Source: a virus. From it: a stretch of 33,676 nt of DNA. The position numbers were made by a program, and so were the translations under genes. The notes beneath the pieces were generated by a model. That model saw only the letters and a list, made by a program, of their open reading frames with translations, did no database searches and was not told the origin of the DNA. Positions 1 through 8,701 of this stretch are shown one piece after another. The DNA is taken from positions 1 to 33,676 of the IMG/VR virus record IMGVR_UViG_3300021960_000280; one strand, given 5' to 3'. The first letter of the stretch is position 1. The number at the start of each line of letters is the position of its first letter.

Positions 1-1
1 G

Positions 2-97
2 ACAAAAACAACATCAGCAGTCAGAGTGGCATATGGTCATGCTAATACAGCAGGACTAGCACACATTGGATATTTAACTGTCGCAATATTTGGATAA
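2..97 (+). CDS. C-terminal end of a tail-region protein (partial)
   Basis: An open frame runs in from the left edge and stops at TAA 95-97. It gives about 31 residues ending in GYLTVAIFG. The gene is cut by the window, so its function cannot be read. It lies directly upstream of small tail-fibre assembly-type genes, so a tail or fibre protein is the natural inference. It is not in frame with the truncated gene at the right edge. Confidence 0.5.
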   Translation, partial: TKTTSAVRVAYGHANTAGLAHIGYLTVAIFG

Positions 98-106
98 GGA
101 ATAATT

Positions 107-292
107 ATGGATAAAAGAATAGTATACACACAAGATAACGGCATTATTGCTATCATTGTTCCAGCAGATTGTGGTTTAACAATAGAACAAATAGCAGCTA
201 AAGATGTACCATCTGGTAAAGAGTATCATATCGTAAACAAGTCAGAAATACCTTCTGACAGAACTTTTAGGAACGCATGGACATGGGAATAA
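107..292 (+). CDS. Small conserved phage protein, tail-fibre assembly neighbourhood
   Basis: This 61-residue protein starts at ATG 107 after AAGGAATAATT. It has alternating hydrophobic and charged residues, a central VPSGKEYHIV stretch and the ending SDRTFRNAWTWE. Similar short proteins with a 'PSDRTFRNAW' ending often sit beside tail-fibre assembly genes; that is recalled family knowledge, not a search. It overlaps the next gene, which suggests coupled translation. Molecular function is unknown. Confidence 0.65.
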   Translation: MDKRIVYTQDNGIIAIIVPADCGLTIEQIAAKDVPSGKEYHIVNKSEIPSDRTFRNAWTWE

Positions 293-516
293 AAATAGAC
301 ATAGCTAAAGCTAAAGACATTACTAAAGATAGACTTCGTGCAGAGCGTAAACCAAAGCTAGAAGCTCTTGATATAGAATTTATTAAATCACAAGAAATAG
401 GTGCAGATACATCTGCTATCGTTGCTGAAAAGCAAAGATTGCGTGATATTACAAATCAAGTAGACAGTATGACAACTGTTGAACAATTAAAAGGAGCAAC
501 TTGTGGCATCGATTAA
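283..516 (+). CDS. Putative tail-fibre assembly chaperone-like protein
   Basis: A small helical, charged protein (77 residues from ATG 283) contains AKAKDITKDRLRAERKPKLEALD and a KQRLRDITN motif, typical of DUF4376-like or tail-fibre-assembly proteins. An ATG at 277 is also possible; AGGA at 269-272 is better spaced for 283. It overlaps the preceding stop and the GTG of the next gene. It probably assists folding of a neighbouring fibre, which is inferred from position and composition. Confidence 0.65.
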   Translation: MGIKIDIAKAKDITKDRLRAERKPKLEALDIEFIKSQEIGADTSAIVAEKQRLRDITNQVDSMTTVEQLKGATCGID

Positions 517-1225
517 ACTAAAAGGCGATACAAGTGGTGAAATAACACTAACCACTCCATCTACATTAAGTAATGGAACATTAAACATTCCTGATACCAC
601 AGGCAATATTATTACATCTGGTGATACTGGTAGTATATCAACTGCAATGTTAGCAGATGATTCTGTTACAAATGCAAAAATTGGATCTGGTGCAGTAGGT
701 GCAACGGAATTAGCATCTACTCTTGATCTGTCTGGAAAAACTGTAACATTGCCTGCTGGAACAGGTGGAAAGATACTGCAAGTATTACAAGTTACTAAAA
801 CAAATACATTTAGTACAAGCTCACAGTCATTTGTAGATGTAACAGGATTATCAGTAAGTATTACTCCTAGCTCATCTAGCAGTAAAATATTAGTCATAGC
901 TAGTTTAGCTCTTGGAAACAATGGTACTCATTCTGATGCAAGATTAATGCGAAATACCACAGCTATTGCGATTGGTGATGCTTCTTCTAATAGAACTAGA
1001 TCAACATTTCATTTATCCTCAGTCAGCAATACTGATATTCCTACACCCAGCATAACTTGGTTAGATTCACCAGCTACTACTTCTGCTACTACATATAAAA
1101 TGCAAGTTGCTGTTCCTTATAGTAGCTCTTATGTTATTTATGTCAATAGAGGAGCTGATGATAGTGATGCTGGTTATGCAGGCAGACTAGCTTCTTCAAT
1201 TACAGTTATGGAGGTAGCGGGATAA
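503..1225 (+). CDS. Tail fibre-like protein, copy 1 of a duplicated cassette
   Basis: This 240-residue protein starts at GTG 503 behind AAGGAG (491-496). The N-terminal half is Ser/Thr/Gly-rich and contains SDGxI-like collar sequence and GATELASTLDLSGKTVTLP. The C-terminal half is a beta-rich domain ending SSITVMEVAG. The same layout, with a nearly identical middle segment, recurs at 1498-2169. The composition and the small partner gene that follows fit a tail fibre or receptor-binding protein. The adhesin role is inferred. Confidence 0.65.
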   Translation: MASIKLKGDTSGEITLTTPSTLSNGTLNIPDTTGNIITSGDTGSISTAMLADDSVTNAKIGSGAVGATELASTLDLSGKTVTLPAGTGGKILQVLQVTKTNTFSTSSQSFVDVTGLSVSITPSSSSSKILVIASLALGNNGTHSDARLMRNTTAIAIGDASSNRTRSTFHLSSVSNTDIPTPSITWLDSPATTSATTYKMQVAVPYSSSYVIYVNRGADDSDAGYAGRLASSITVMEVAG

Positions 1226-1494
1226 TGAATGATTTTCACAAAGCAGTTAGAGCGTTATATAATAATGTAGTTACAATAAATGAAAATACTGCATTTGATG
1301 CTAATGGTAATGAAATTAATGTTGATATGAATTTGATTAATGCTTGGGTTGACACTGATGCTTATAAATATCAACGAGCATTAGAATACCCAGCTATCGG
1401 TGACCAATTAGATGCACTATTTCATGCAGGTGTATTTCCTACTGACATGGCAGCACAAATTCAAGCAATTAAAGATAAATATCCAAAGGGGTAA
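1225..1494 (+). CDS. Small fibre partner/chaperone-like protein, copy 1
   Basis: This 89-residue protein overlaps the stop of the fibre gene (TAATG), so translation is likely coupled. It contains DANGNEINVD, then a helical YKYQRALEYPAIGDQLDALFH segment and ends DKYPKG. The YPAIGDQLDALFH motif is common in small phage tail proteins encoded after fibres (XkdW/DUF-like). It is homologous to the protein at 2169-2459. A chaperone role is inferred from pairing. Confidence 0.65.
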   Translation: MNDFHKAVRALYNNVVTINENTAFDANGNEINVDMNLINAWVDTDAYKYQRALEYPAIGDQLDALFHAGVFPTDMAAQIQAIKDKYPKG

Positions 1495-1497
1495 CAT

Positions 1498-2169
1498 ATG
1501 GCAATTAGTATAAGTGGCGATACAGGCATATCGGCAGTTCAAGACGGAACAATCGTTACAGCAGATTTAGCAAATGATGCAGTAACACAGGCAAAGATAG
1601 CATCTGGTGCTGTAGGATCAACAGAATTATCATCTGGTGCTGTAGGAGCTACACAATTAGCATCTACACTAGACTTATCTGGTAAGACGATAACACTACC
1701 AACTGGTGTTGGAGGTAAAATTTTACAAGTTGTTCAAACTGTTAAAACAAATGAATTTACAGGAGCAGGTACAGCATGGAGAGATGTAACAGGAATGACA
1801 GCAACAATTACTCCAGCATCATCTAGTAATAAAATAATAGTAATGTACTCTATAGGAATATCTGCTGCTGACCCAACAGGGTTAAGATTATATAGAGGAG
1901 CAACTCATATTGCTTTTGGTGATGCTGGTCCATCAGGCTCACAACAAGGTAATGTTGGTAACGAATCTTATTCAGGTGATGGTAATAGAGGATTTCAATA
2001 TAATATGACATATCTTGATTCTCCAGCTACAACATCAGCAACGACATACAAATTACAAACATTTACACATTCTTCGCCACATTATGTTAATAGAACAGTA
2101 AACAATACAAGCTCTAATTATAATATTAGAGGAATTTCTACAATTACATTAGTTGAGGTAGCTGGATAA
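1498..2169 (+). CDS. Tail fibre-like protein, copy 2 of a duplicated cassette
   Basis: This 223-residue paralogue of the 503-1225 product shares ATQLASTLDLSGKTITLP, GGKILQV, a SPATTSATTYK segment and the final VEVAG. The middle of the C-terminal half has diverged, as expected if the two copies recognise different receptors. A short internal repeat, SGAVGSTELSSGAVGATQLAS-like, lies near residues 39-58. It starts at ATG 1498, three bases after the preceding stop. Confidence 0.65.
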   Translation: MAISISGDTGISAVQDGTIVTADLANDAVTQAKIASGAVGSTELSSGAVGATQLASTLDLSGKTITLPTGVGGKILQVVQTVKTNEFTGAGTAWRDVTGMTATITPASSSNKIIVMYSIGISAADPTGLRLYRGATHIAFGDAGPSGSQQGNVGNESYSGDGNRGFQYNMTYLDSPATTSATTYKLQTFTHSSPHYVNRTVNNTSSNYNIRGISTITLVEVAG

Positions 2170-2459
2170 TGGTTGATTTACATAAAGCAATATTAAAATT
2201 GCATAATACAGCAGTGTCTGTTGATGGAAACACACAAGAGGATATTCAGGCATTAGATGAAAATGGTAATTCTGTAACTATAGACTGGAATCAAGTTAAT
2301 AATTGGACAGACCCAGAGCAATACAAATATGACAGACAACAGGCATACAAATCATTAGCAGAACAATTAGATATGCAATACTGGGATTCTGTCAACGGAA
2401 CAACTACATGGAAAGATCATATAGCATTTGTTAAAGCACAATATCCGAAAGGTGAATAA
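2169..2459 (+). CDS. Small fibre partner/chaperone-like protein, copy 2
   Basis: This 96-residue paralogue of 1225-1494 shares the N-terminal LHKAI/FHKAV helix, a DENGNSVTIDWNQVNNW segment, a YKYDRQQAYKSLAEQLD helix and the final QYPKG. It overlaps the upstream fibre stop (TAATG) and the next gene's start (TAATG), so four genes are translationally chained. A function as a fibre-specific assembly factor is inferred from the repeated pairing. Confidence 0.65.
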   Translation: MVDLHKAILKLHNTAVSVDGNTQEDIQALDENGNSVTIDWNQVNNWTDPEQYKYDRQQAYKSLAEQLDMQYWDSVNGTTTWKDHIAFVKAQYPKGE

Positions 2460-3082
2460 TGTTTGGCATAAGTGCATTTTCGCAGTCACCTTACTCGTCT
2501 TTAGGTGGTAGCACCAAATTAGGCGTAGGTGCTGTCGATGCAAACGCTACAGTTGCATCTAGTTCCACCAGAATAAGAACTTTATCTGGTGATATATCAT
2601 CTACTGCTACAATAGTATCTAATGCTACTCGTGCAAGAACATCTCCTGCAAGTATTAATGGAAGTGCAGATTTAATATCCACAGCAGTTAGAATCAGAAC
2701 ATCGTCTGGTGATATATCTGGATATGCACTTTTTGATGCAGATGGATATTCACTTGCAGTTGCTAGTGGTGCAATGTTTGCTAATGTTAGTGTTACTGCT
2801 ATACCAAACAGGATAAGGCTTTTTGATGGATCTATATCTGCTGATGCAGATGTTACAGCGTTAGGTGGCTTGGTTGCTAATGGTCATGGGTCTATTGCTT
2901 CAGAATCATTTGTAAATTGTTTAGGTAACGCAATATTTGATGCTCCTGCTGACATAGATGCAGGTGGATTTACATTGTCACTAGGTTATATAGTTGGTGA
3001 AGAATGGACAGATGTAGCAGCAACATCTAATGTGTGGACAACAATAACTCCCAATAGTGATATATGGTTAAGAAAAGGTTAA
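2459..3082 (+). CDS. Tail-region protein with 20-residue tandem repeats
   Basis: This 207-residue protein has a short N-terminal segment, then seven consecutive imperfect 20-residue units from residue 24 to about 163. Each begins with G/A-x-I/V, and several carry RxR near position 15-17. The C-terminus has EEWTDVAATSNVWTTI-type sequence often seen at the ends of small phage structural proteins. The regular 20-residue spacing suits a beta-solenoid. It sits between the fibre cassettes and the gp10-like gene, so it is probably structural; its exact role is unknown. Confidence 0.6.
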   Translation: MFGISAFSQSPYSSLGGSTKLGVGAVDANATVASSSTRIRTLSGDISSTATIVSNATRARTSPASINGSADLISTAVRIRTSSGDISGYALFDADGYSLAVASGAMFANVSVTAIPNRIRLFDGSISADADVTALGGLVANGHGSIASESFVNCLGNAIFDAPADIDAGGFTLSLGYIVGEEWTDVAATSNVWTTITPNSDIWLRKG

Positions 3083-3083
3083 T

Positions 3084-4505
3084 ATGACAACGCAAAGAAT
3101 TAATTTTGAAGAATGGTTACCTGACCAGCCATCAACATCAGGGGGTTTAGTAACTGCAAACAATACAGTTCCACTATTGCAAGGTTATGGAGTATTTCCA
3201 TCATCTTCTGACTACTCAAACAATGCTTCAGAAAACCTTAATAATGTATATGCAGGTAAGTTTTCAACAATTATTCAATTATTTGCAGGTGGAGCAACTA
3301 AGTTATTTAAATATAACTCTGGAACACAAAATTTAGATGATGTATCTAAAACTGGTGGTTACGGTAGCAATGACAAATGGCGTTTTACACAATTTGGTGA
3401 TGTATTATTAGCTACAAACAATGTAGAGAAAATTCAATCATGGACTGTTAATACTTCATCTACATTTGATGATGTTAGTGCAGATGCACCTTATGCTAAA
3501 TTTATATCTGTTGTTCGTGACTTTGTGGTTGTTGGCGATGTAGGTGGAGTATCTAACAAAGTTCAATGGTCTGACATTAATGATGAAACTAACTGGACAT
3601 CAGGAACTACATCTCAATCAGATTATCAGATTATTGCAGATGGCGGTGACATTACTGGAGTCACTGGTGGAGAGTTTGGTTTAATATTACTAGAGCGTTC
3701 TATAGTTAGAATGTCTTATGTTGGTTCGCCATTATTCTTCCAGTTTGATACCATCTCAAGAGGTCTAGGTTGCACAGTAGCAGGTTCTGTATCACAATAT
3801 GGGGCTGTTACATACTTCTTATCTGATGACGGATTCTATTCATGTGATGGAACACAAATTAAAGGTATTGGTGCAGAAAAGGTTGATAAATACTTTTTTT
3901 CACAATTAGACTTTGACAACATCAACACTATATCAAGTGCAGTTGACCCAGTTAAAAACTTAATTGTTTGGAATTATCCAGTAAATTCTGGAGGTCGTAA
4001 GTTAATAATGTATAACTTCCAAAATGGCAAATGGTCAACTGGAGATACTACTGCCGACTATGTTTCATCTGTAACAACAGCAGGTGTTACTTTAGAAGAC
4101 TTAGATGGATTTGGATTATTAGATGACCTAACAACATCTCTAGACTCAAGACTATGGACTGGTGGAAAATTATTGTTTGCAGGTGTAGAAGATGCAAAAA
4201 TAGTAACATTTACTGGTGCTAACACACAGGCAGAGTTTGTCACAGGTGATTTAGAGTTTGGATATAACTCTATGGTAACTCTAGCAAGACCTATTATTGA
4301 GAATGGATCAGCACAAGCAGCTATTGCATCTAGAAAAGAGTTAGATGACACCATCACATATGGATCATTAACTTCTTCAACATCTGAAGGCAGGATTGGT
4401 TTAAGAAGTAATGGTAGATGGCACAGAATTAAAGTTAGACCTAGTGGCAGTTGGTTACACGCTATTGGAATTGATTTAGATGTATCAGCAGCAGGATTAA
4501 GATAA
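3084..4505 (+). CDS. P22 gp10-like tail hub / packaged-DNA stabilisation protein
   Basis: This 473-residue beta-rich protein matches the usual length of P22 gp10 (about 472), the tail accessory factor that caps the head after packaging. Features include an N-terminal FEEWLPDQP, GYGVFPSSSDYSN, repeated blade-like segments (VRDFVVVGD, SYVGSPLFFQFDTI) and GAVTYFLSDDGFYSCDG. It lies upstream of the ejection-type genes as expected. Assignment is by size, composition and order, with no search run; a podoviral nozzle protein is the alternative. Confidence 0.6.
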   Translation: MTTQRINFEEWLPDQPSTSGGLVTANNTVPLLQGYGVFPSSSDYSNNASENLNNVYAGKFSTIIQLFAGGATKLFKYNSGTQNLDDVSKTGGYGSNDKWRFTQFGDVLLATNNVEKIQSWTVNTSSTFDDVSADAPYAKFISVVRDFVVVGDVGGVSNKVQWSDINDETNWTSGTTSQSDYQIIADGGDITGVTGGEFGLILLERSIVRMSYVGSPLFFQFDTISRGLGCTVAGSVSQYGAVTYFLSDDGFYSCDGTQIKGIGAEKVDKYFFSQLDFDNINTISSAVDPVKNLIVWNYPVNSGGRKLIMYNFQNGKWSTGDTTADYVSSVTTAGVTLEDLDGFGLLDDLTTSLDSRLWTGGKLLFAGVEDAKIVTFTGANTQAEFVTGDLEFGYNSMVTLARPIIENGSAQAAIASRKELDDTITYGSLTSSTSEGRIGLRSNGRWHRIKVRPSGSWLHAIGIDLDVSAAGLR

Positions 4506-5299
4506 TGTTTAGAGTCTTACCTTATCAAGGTGGAACACCTCGTGAAATATCAGAAGTCGTAAACAATGCGATGAATGGTAAAACAAACAATCATGGCACA
4601 GTTACTTTAAATACAGGTTGGGCAACGACAACTACATTGTATGATGAGCGTATAGGTTTTGATTCTGTTATTTTGCTTGCACCATTAAGTGATAGTGCAG
4701 AAACAGATACATTACCATATGGTGAGTTTAGTAAAAACACAGACCAGTTAGCACCAAGTTCAGGTAATACAGCAGTTGTTGAATGGACTACAGAACATGA
4801 AATAAATGGTATGTATTTAGATGGAGTCAATACATCAAGAATATATGTTAGAAACGATGGCATATATAAAGCATTATTTTCTTTACAACTAGCAAACGCT
4901 AATAACGATGCAGAATATGCAGATGTATGGTTTAGAGTGAATGGCAGTGATATTGCTGATTCTGGAAAAAGGTTTGGTTTGCCAGCAAGAAAATCTACTG
5001 GTGACCCATCTCATTTAACTGGAACTGCAAGTCATGTGTTAGATTTAAATGCAGGTGATTATATTGAAGTAGCAGGAGCAACATCTTCTACCGATGTTTC
5101 TTTAGAACATTTTGTTGCAACACCAACAACACCTTACACCAGACCTGCAATACCATCTGCACAAATTAACATTACATACATTGCACCGTTTAGTATGGAT
5201 AATGTATATGTATCAGCACAACAAAAAGGACAAGCTACAGTAAGTCACTTTGCTAACAATACATCGAATAAAACATATGGATATGTTATAATCGGATAG
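4505..5299 (+). CDS. Beta-sandwich-like tail protein, function unknown
   Basis: This 264-residue protein starts in an ATG that overlaps the previous stop (TAATG). The N-terminal helix REISEVVNNAMNGKTNN is followed by GTVTLNTGWATTTTLYDERI, a segment frequent in phage fibre or needle-like proteins. The C-terminal half (NDGIYKALFSLQLAN, DYIEVAGATSS) resembles a C1q/TNF-like jelly roll. A tail tip or receptor-contact role is plausible from these features and the position next to the gp10-like gene. Confidence 0.6.
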   Translation: MFRVLPYQGGTPREISEVVNNAMNGKTNNHGTVTLNTGWATTTTLYDERIGFDSVILLAPLSDSAETDTLPYGEFSKNTDQLAPSSGNTAVVEWTTEHEINGMYLDGVNTSRIYVRNDGIYKALFSLQLANANNDAEYADVWFRVNGSDIADSGKRFGLPARKSTGDPSHLTGTASHVLDLNAGDYIEVAGATSSTDVSLEHFVATPTTPYTRPAIPSAQINITYIAPFSMDNVYVSAQQKGQATVSHFANNTSNKTYGYVIIG

Positions 5300-5323
5300 T
5301 GTATATCTTACAAAGTTTTAACT

Positions 5324-5734
5324 ATGGAAACCAATCTTTTTGTAGTTCCTACAACACATATCCATCAATTCTGGCATCTTGCTGAAAAACATTTACAACG
5401 AGCTATAGACACTGGAAACGGTGAATTTACTATAGACCAATTAAGACAATTTGTAGCACAAGGTAATTCTGTATTACTGCTTGTTATGAATGGTGATAAA
5501 TGTGAATGTGCATTTACTGTCCAATGGATAAACTATCCTAATGACAGAGTAGCATATATTACATATATCGGTGGTATGACAAATCAAAAATGTTGGGAAC
5601 AATTCTTAACATGGGTAAAAAATAACGGTGGGACTAAAGTTCAAGGTTCTACTGCAAAAAAAGGCATCGTCAGATTATGGCGAAAGAAGTTTAAATTAGA
5701 ACCTCAATATACGTTAATGGAGTTAAAATTATGA
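5324..5734 (+). CDS. gp14/acetyltransferase-like phage protein
   Basis: This 136-residue protein has IHQFWHLAEKHLQRAI, GNSVLLLVMNGD and YITYIGGMTNQKCWEQFLTW, resembling the GNAT-like small proteins placed before ejection genes in podophages (P22 gp14 or T7 gp13 position). No acetyl-CoA loop (RxxGxG/A) is evident, so enzymatic activity is doubtful. The stop overlaps the next ATG. The likely role is virion assembly or DNA ejection, inferred from position. Confidence 0.55.
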   Translation: METNLFVVPTTHIHQFWHLAEKHLQRAIDTGNGEFTIDQLRQFVAQGNSVLLLVMNGDKCECAFTVQWINYPNDRVAYITYIGGMTNQKCWEQFLTWVKNNGGTKVQGSTAKKGIVRLWRKKFKLEPQYTLMELKL

Positions 5735-6546
5735 TACACGATTATTTCCCAGAGTTAGATGGTAATCAATCCATCGACAATGGCAAAATGGGTAGACAAC
5801 TATTTAAAGGTGGTGGTGGTGGAGGCGGTAGCTCACAAACTACACAAAACCAACTAGACCCAACAGTAAGGCCTTTCGTTGAATACGGCCTTCAAGAAGC
5901 AAAACAACTTTATCAAACAGACACTCCAAAGTATTACCCATATCAAACTTATGTAGACCCATCTGCACAAACTAAAGCTGCATTGCAGGCTGCACAAAAT
6001 AGAGCTCAGGCAGGTTCTCCATTACTGCCAGCTGCACAACAACAGATGCAGAATACGATACAAGGTCAAAATTTAGGTTTAAATCCATATTTTAGTCAAG
6101 CATTACAAGGAGCTGCAGGAGTTGCAACTACACAATTCCAAGACGCATTAAAAAATATTGCGTCACAAAGTTCACAAGCAGGTCGTTACGGATCAAGCGC
6201 TATGGCAGACTTACAATCTCGTGCATCTAAAAATCTTGCAGATTCTTTAATTAACAAAGCTGGAGAACTAGCTTATACTAATTACGCAAATGAAAGATCT
6301 GCACAAGAACGTGCAATTGCAAATGCTCCACAAATGGCAATGGCTGACTACGCAGATATACAGCAATTAATGAACGTAGGGCAAACTGCAGAAGATTATC
6401 AAAGACAAGCACTTGAAGCAGATATTGGTAGATATGAGTTTGAACAAAATAAACCATACACTAAACTACAATCTTATTTATCTGCAGCTTATGGTGCGCC
6501 TATGGGTCAAGTCTCTACGACTACATCATCAGGAGGAGGTAAGTAA
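5731..6546 (+). CDS. Putative ejection/internal virion protein (gp7-like position)
   Basis: This 271-residue protein has a Gly run (FKGGGGGGGSSQT) near residue 30, then a Gln/Ala-rich helical body (residues 50-240) with AGRYGSSAMADLQSRAS, and a C-terminal YGAPMGQVSTTTSSGGGK. Ala/Gln-rich helical proteins with this last motif are common in podophage ejection cassettes. It overlaps both neighbours by one to four bases. Its role in forming the DNA-ejection conduit is inferred. Confidence 0.6.
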   Translation: MIHDYFPELDGNQSIDNGKMGRQLFKGGGGGGGSSQTTQNQLDPTVRPFVEYGLQEAKQLYQTDTPKYYPYQTYVDPSAQTKAALQAAQNRAQAGSPLLPAAQQQMQNTIQGQNLGLNPYFSQALQGAAGVATTQFQDALKNIASQSSQAGRYGSSAMADLQSRASKNLADSLINKAGELAYTNYANERSAQERAIANAPQMAMADYADIQQLMNVGQTAEDYQRQALEADIGRYEFEQNKPYTKLQSYLSAAYGAPMGQVSTTTSSGGGK

Positions 6547-7208
6547 TGGCACATATATTAATAGGTGCAGGTATCGGTGCAGCTACATCTCTTGCAACTG
6601 GAGGTGATCCAATTAAAGGTGCATTATTAGGTGGTGTTACTGGAGGTGCATTTGGCGGTACAGAAGGTGGTTTATTAGAAGGTGCAACATCTGCAGTAAA
6701 TGCAACTACTCCACAATTAGGTGGACAGGTATTAAGTGGTGCAACGACTGGTGCAGTAGGTGGTGCAACTGCAGGAGGTGTCGCAGGTGCAACTGCAAGT
6801 CCATACGCATTTGGTAATAACGCATTAGAAGTTGCAGGAAGCACAATGAATCCTGCGCTTATAGGAGCATCTTCTGGTGGTCAAATACCTATGACTGGAT
6901 TTGATCGTGCAATTGATACCATTACACCTGCAGGTGGTTATGATGGCCCATCAATATTAGACAAAATATCAAAGAATACAGGATTTGATGATATGTCTAC
7001 TATGGATAAAGTTGGGTTAGGTCTTATGAGTGCAGACGCATTTACTCCACAAGAACAAGCGCAACAAGTGATGCAAGGTGGACAACAGAAAATCAACCCA
7101 GGCAAACCATTGAATACTACTCAAACAGGAACAGGTATGTTAGATGTAAATGTTCCTAGTGGTTTTATTGATGATCTAAGAAAACGTCAACTTTTTTATG
7201 GACAATAA
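6546..7208 (+). CDS. Gly/Ala-rich internal virion protein
   Basis: This 220-residue protein is dominated in residues 1-100 by small residues with GAGIGAATSLATGG, GALLGGVTGGAFGG and GAVGGATAGGVAGATA. The pattern resembles glycine-zipper membrane-inserting segments. The C-terminal half is polar. Its place between two helical ejection-type genes suggests it inserts into the host envelope during DNA entry, which is inference. It starts at the TAATG overlapping the previous stop. Confidence 0.6.
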   Translation: MAHILIGAGIGAATSLATGGDPIKGALLGGVTGGAFGGTEGGLLEGATSAVNATTPQLGGQVLSGATTGAVGGATAGGVAGATASPYAFGNNALEVAGSTMNPALIGASSGGQIPMTGFDRAIDTITPAGGYDGPSILDKISKNTGFDDMSTMDKVGLGLMSADAFTPQEQAQQVMQGGQQKINPGKPLNTTQTGTGMLDVNVPSGFIDDLRKRQLFYGQ

Positions 7209-7217
7209 GGACAAGTA

Positions 7218-8690
7218 ATGGGAATATTAGATAAATTAATTCCAAAGAACACTAACATCTTTGGTGCAACTACTCCAACATATCTATCAGGTATTGTTGA
7301 TAAAGACCAATTAGACCTTGCAAAAAAACAGTCCTTATTTCAAGGATTACTAGGAACTGCATTAGGTTATATTGCACAACCTAAAAATCAAGGTTATGGA
7401 AGTTCATTACCTTATCTTGCAAAAAGTTATATGCAAGGTATGTCTATGGCACAATCACCATATGATAGATTAGAGCGTGATGTTGTAATGAAAGAAAAGT
7501 TTGACCAGATCGCATTAGACAAGCAACGTGAAAAAGATCGTCAGAATTTAATTGCAAATATGTACATTCCTATTCCTGCAGAAACAATTACCCAATCTAC
7601 ATACCAACCAATAGATCAGGTAGGCCCTGGCGGTGAACGTGCAATTGCGCCTAGTTATGCACCATCTACCACAGAAGAAATAGTTTTAACTCCACAACAA
7701 AAAATTCTTGATAAACAAAAATTAGTTGACTTTGCATTAAAGTATCCAGATCAAGGTGGTAAGTTTGTTGATACTATTACTAAACTAGATGAATTAGGTA
7801 GACCACAAGGTACAAAACAATTATCTGTTGCAGAAAAATTACAACGAAGACTTCCATTAAGTATTGAATACCAAATTAACAAAGAAGGTACAGTATCTCC
7901 AATTGGAGGAACAGAGCAAAAACCTGTAGATTACGGTGTCGAAAGAAATGCAAGAGCTGCAATATTAGGATATGACACATTTAATCTTGCACCACCAGAT
8001 GTAAAAGCAAAAATTCAAAAAGATATAGACACTGCACAAGAAACAAACGCTCAGTTAATGGGAGGTATTCCTGTAGAGAAAAAAGGTAGTGATCTTGCAC
8101 AAACTAAATTATTTGAAAGTGGTGAAAGATTAATCAGTTTAAATAGAATTTCTAGTTTATACGACCCATCATTTTTAACATGGAAAGGCGATATTGACTA
8201 CACAGTATTGCAGAAAAAAGATAAACTAGGACAACTAGATCCTAACTCTCCAGAAGGTCAATGGTTTGTTCGTGCAACACAATTTAAACAACAAGCAGGT
8301 CAAGATCTTAACGCATATATTAATGAAGTTACTGGTGCGGCTATTGGTACTGGTGAAGAAGAAAGAAGGATTAGAAGAGGTACTCCAGATTCAGAAAAAG
8401 ACGGCCCTGTTCAATTCGAGTCTAAACTTAAAAATACATTAAAAGTATTAAGAATGACTGAAGCTCGTGCAAGATATATTGCAAAAAATAAACGATTTGA
8501 TATATCTGACATACCTGTTGTTGATGAGTTTGGCAATCCTACTAATGATATGCCTAAGATTATTAAAGAACGAGGTATGGAGTTAGAAAAAGAACTTTTA
8601 CCTAAAGGTGAAAAAATTGAAGATAGACCAGACATACAAAATGCAATTAAAAGACAAGTTGCACAAGAGTTTGGTTTAACACAATACTAA
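7218..8690 (+). CDS. Putative DNA ejection protein (gp20-like position)
   Basis: This 490-residue, mostly helical, charged protein is preceded by AAGGACAAGTA. It matches P22 gp20 in size (about 471) and order. Visible features are a hydrophobic stretch near residues 40-55 (LFQGLLGTALGYIA), a Pro-rich region around 115-150 and a conserved-looking QFKQQAGQDLNAYINEVTGAAIGTGEEERR near residue 360. No enzyme motif was recognised. A virion-internal role is inferred. Confidence 0.55.
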   Translation: MGILDKLIPKNTNIFGATTPTYLSGIVDKDQLDLAKKQSLFQGLLGTALGYIAQPKNQGYGSSLPYLAKSYMQGMSMAQSPYDRLERDVVMKEKFDQIALDKQREKDRQNLIANMYIPIPAETITQSTYQPIDQVGPGGERAIAPSYAPSTTEEIVLTPQQKILDKQKLVDFALKYPDQGGKFVDTITKLDELGRPQGTKQLSVAEKLQRRLPLSIEYQINKEGTVSPIGGTEQKPVDYGVERNARAAILGYDTFNLAPPDVKAKIQKDIDTAQETNAQLMGGIPVEKKGSDLAQTKLFESGERLISLNRISSLYDPSFLTWKGDIDYTVLQKKDKLGQLDPNSPEGQWFVRATQFKQQAGQDLNAYINEVTGAAIGTGEEERRIRRGTPDSEKDGPVQFESKLKNTLKVLRMTEARARYIAKNKRFDISDIPVVDEFGNPTNDMPKIIKERGMELEKELLPKGEKIEDRPDIQNAIKRQVAQEFGLTQY

Positions 8691-8701
8691 AAGGAAAATA
8701 A

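Noticed and set aside
487-921. Long minus-strand open frame opposite the first fibre gene
   Set aside because: It lies entirely over a well-supported plus-strand gene, has no ribosome binding site, and its composition mirrors the Ser/Thr-rich codons of the other strand.
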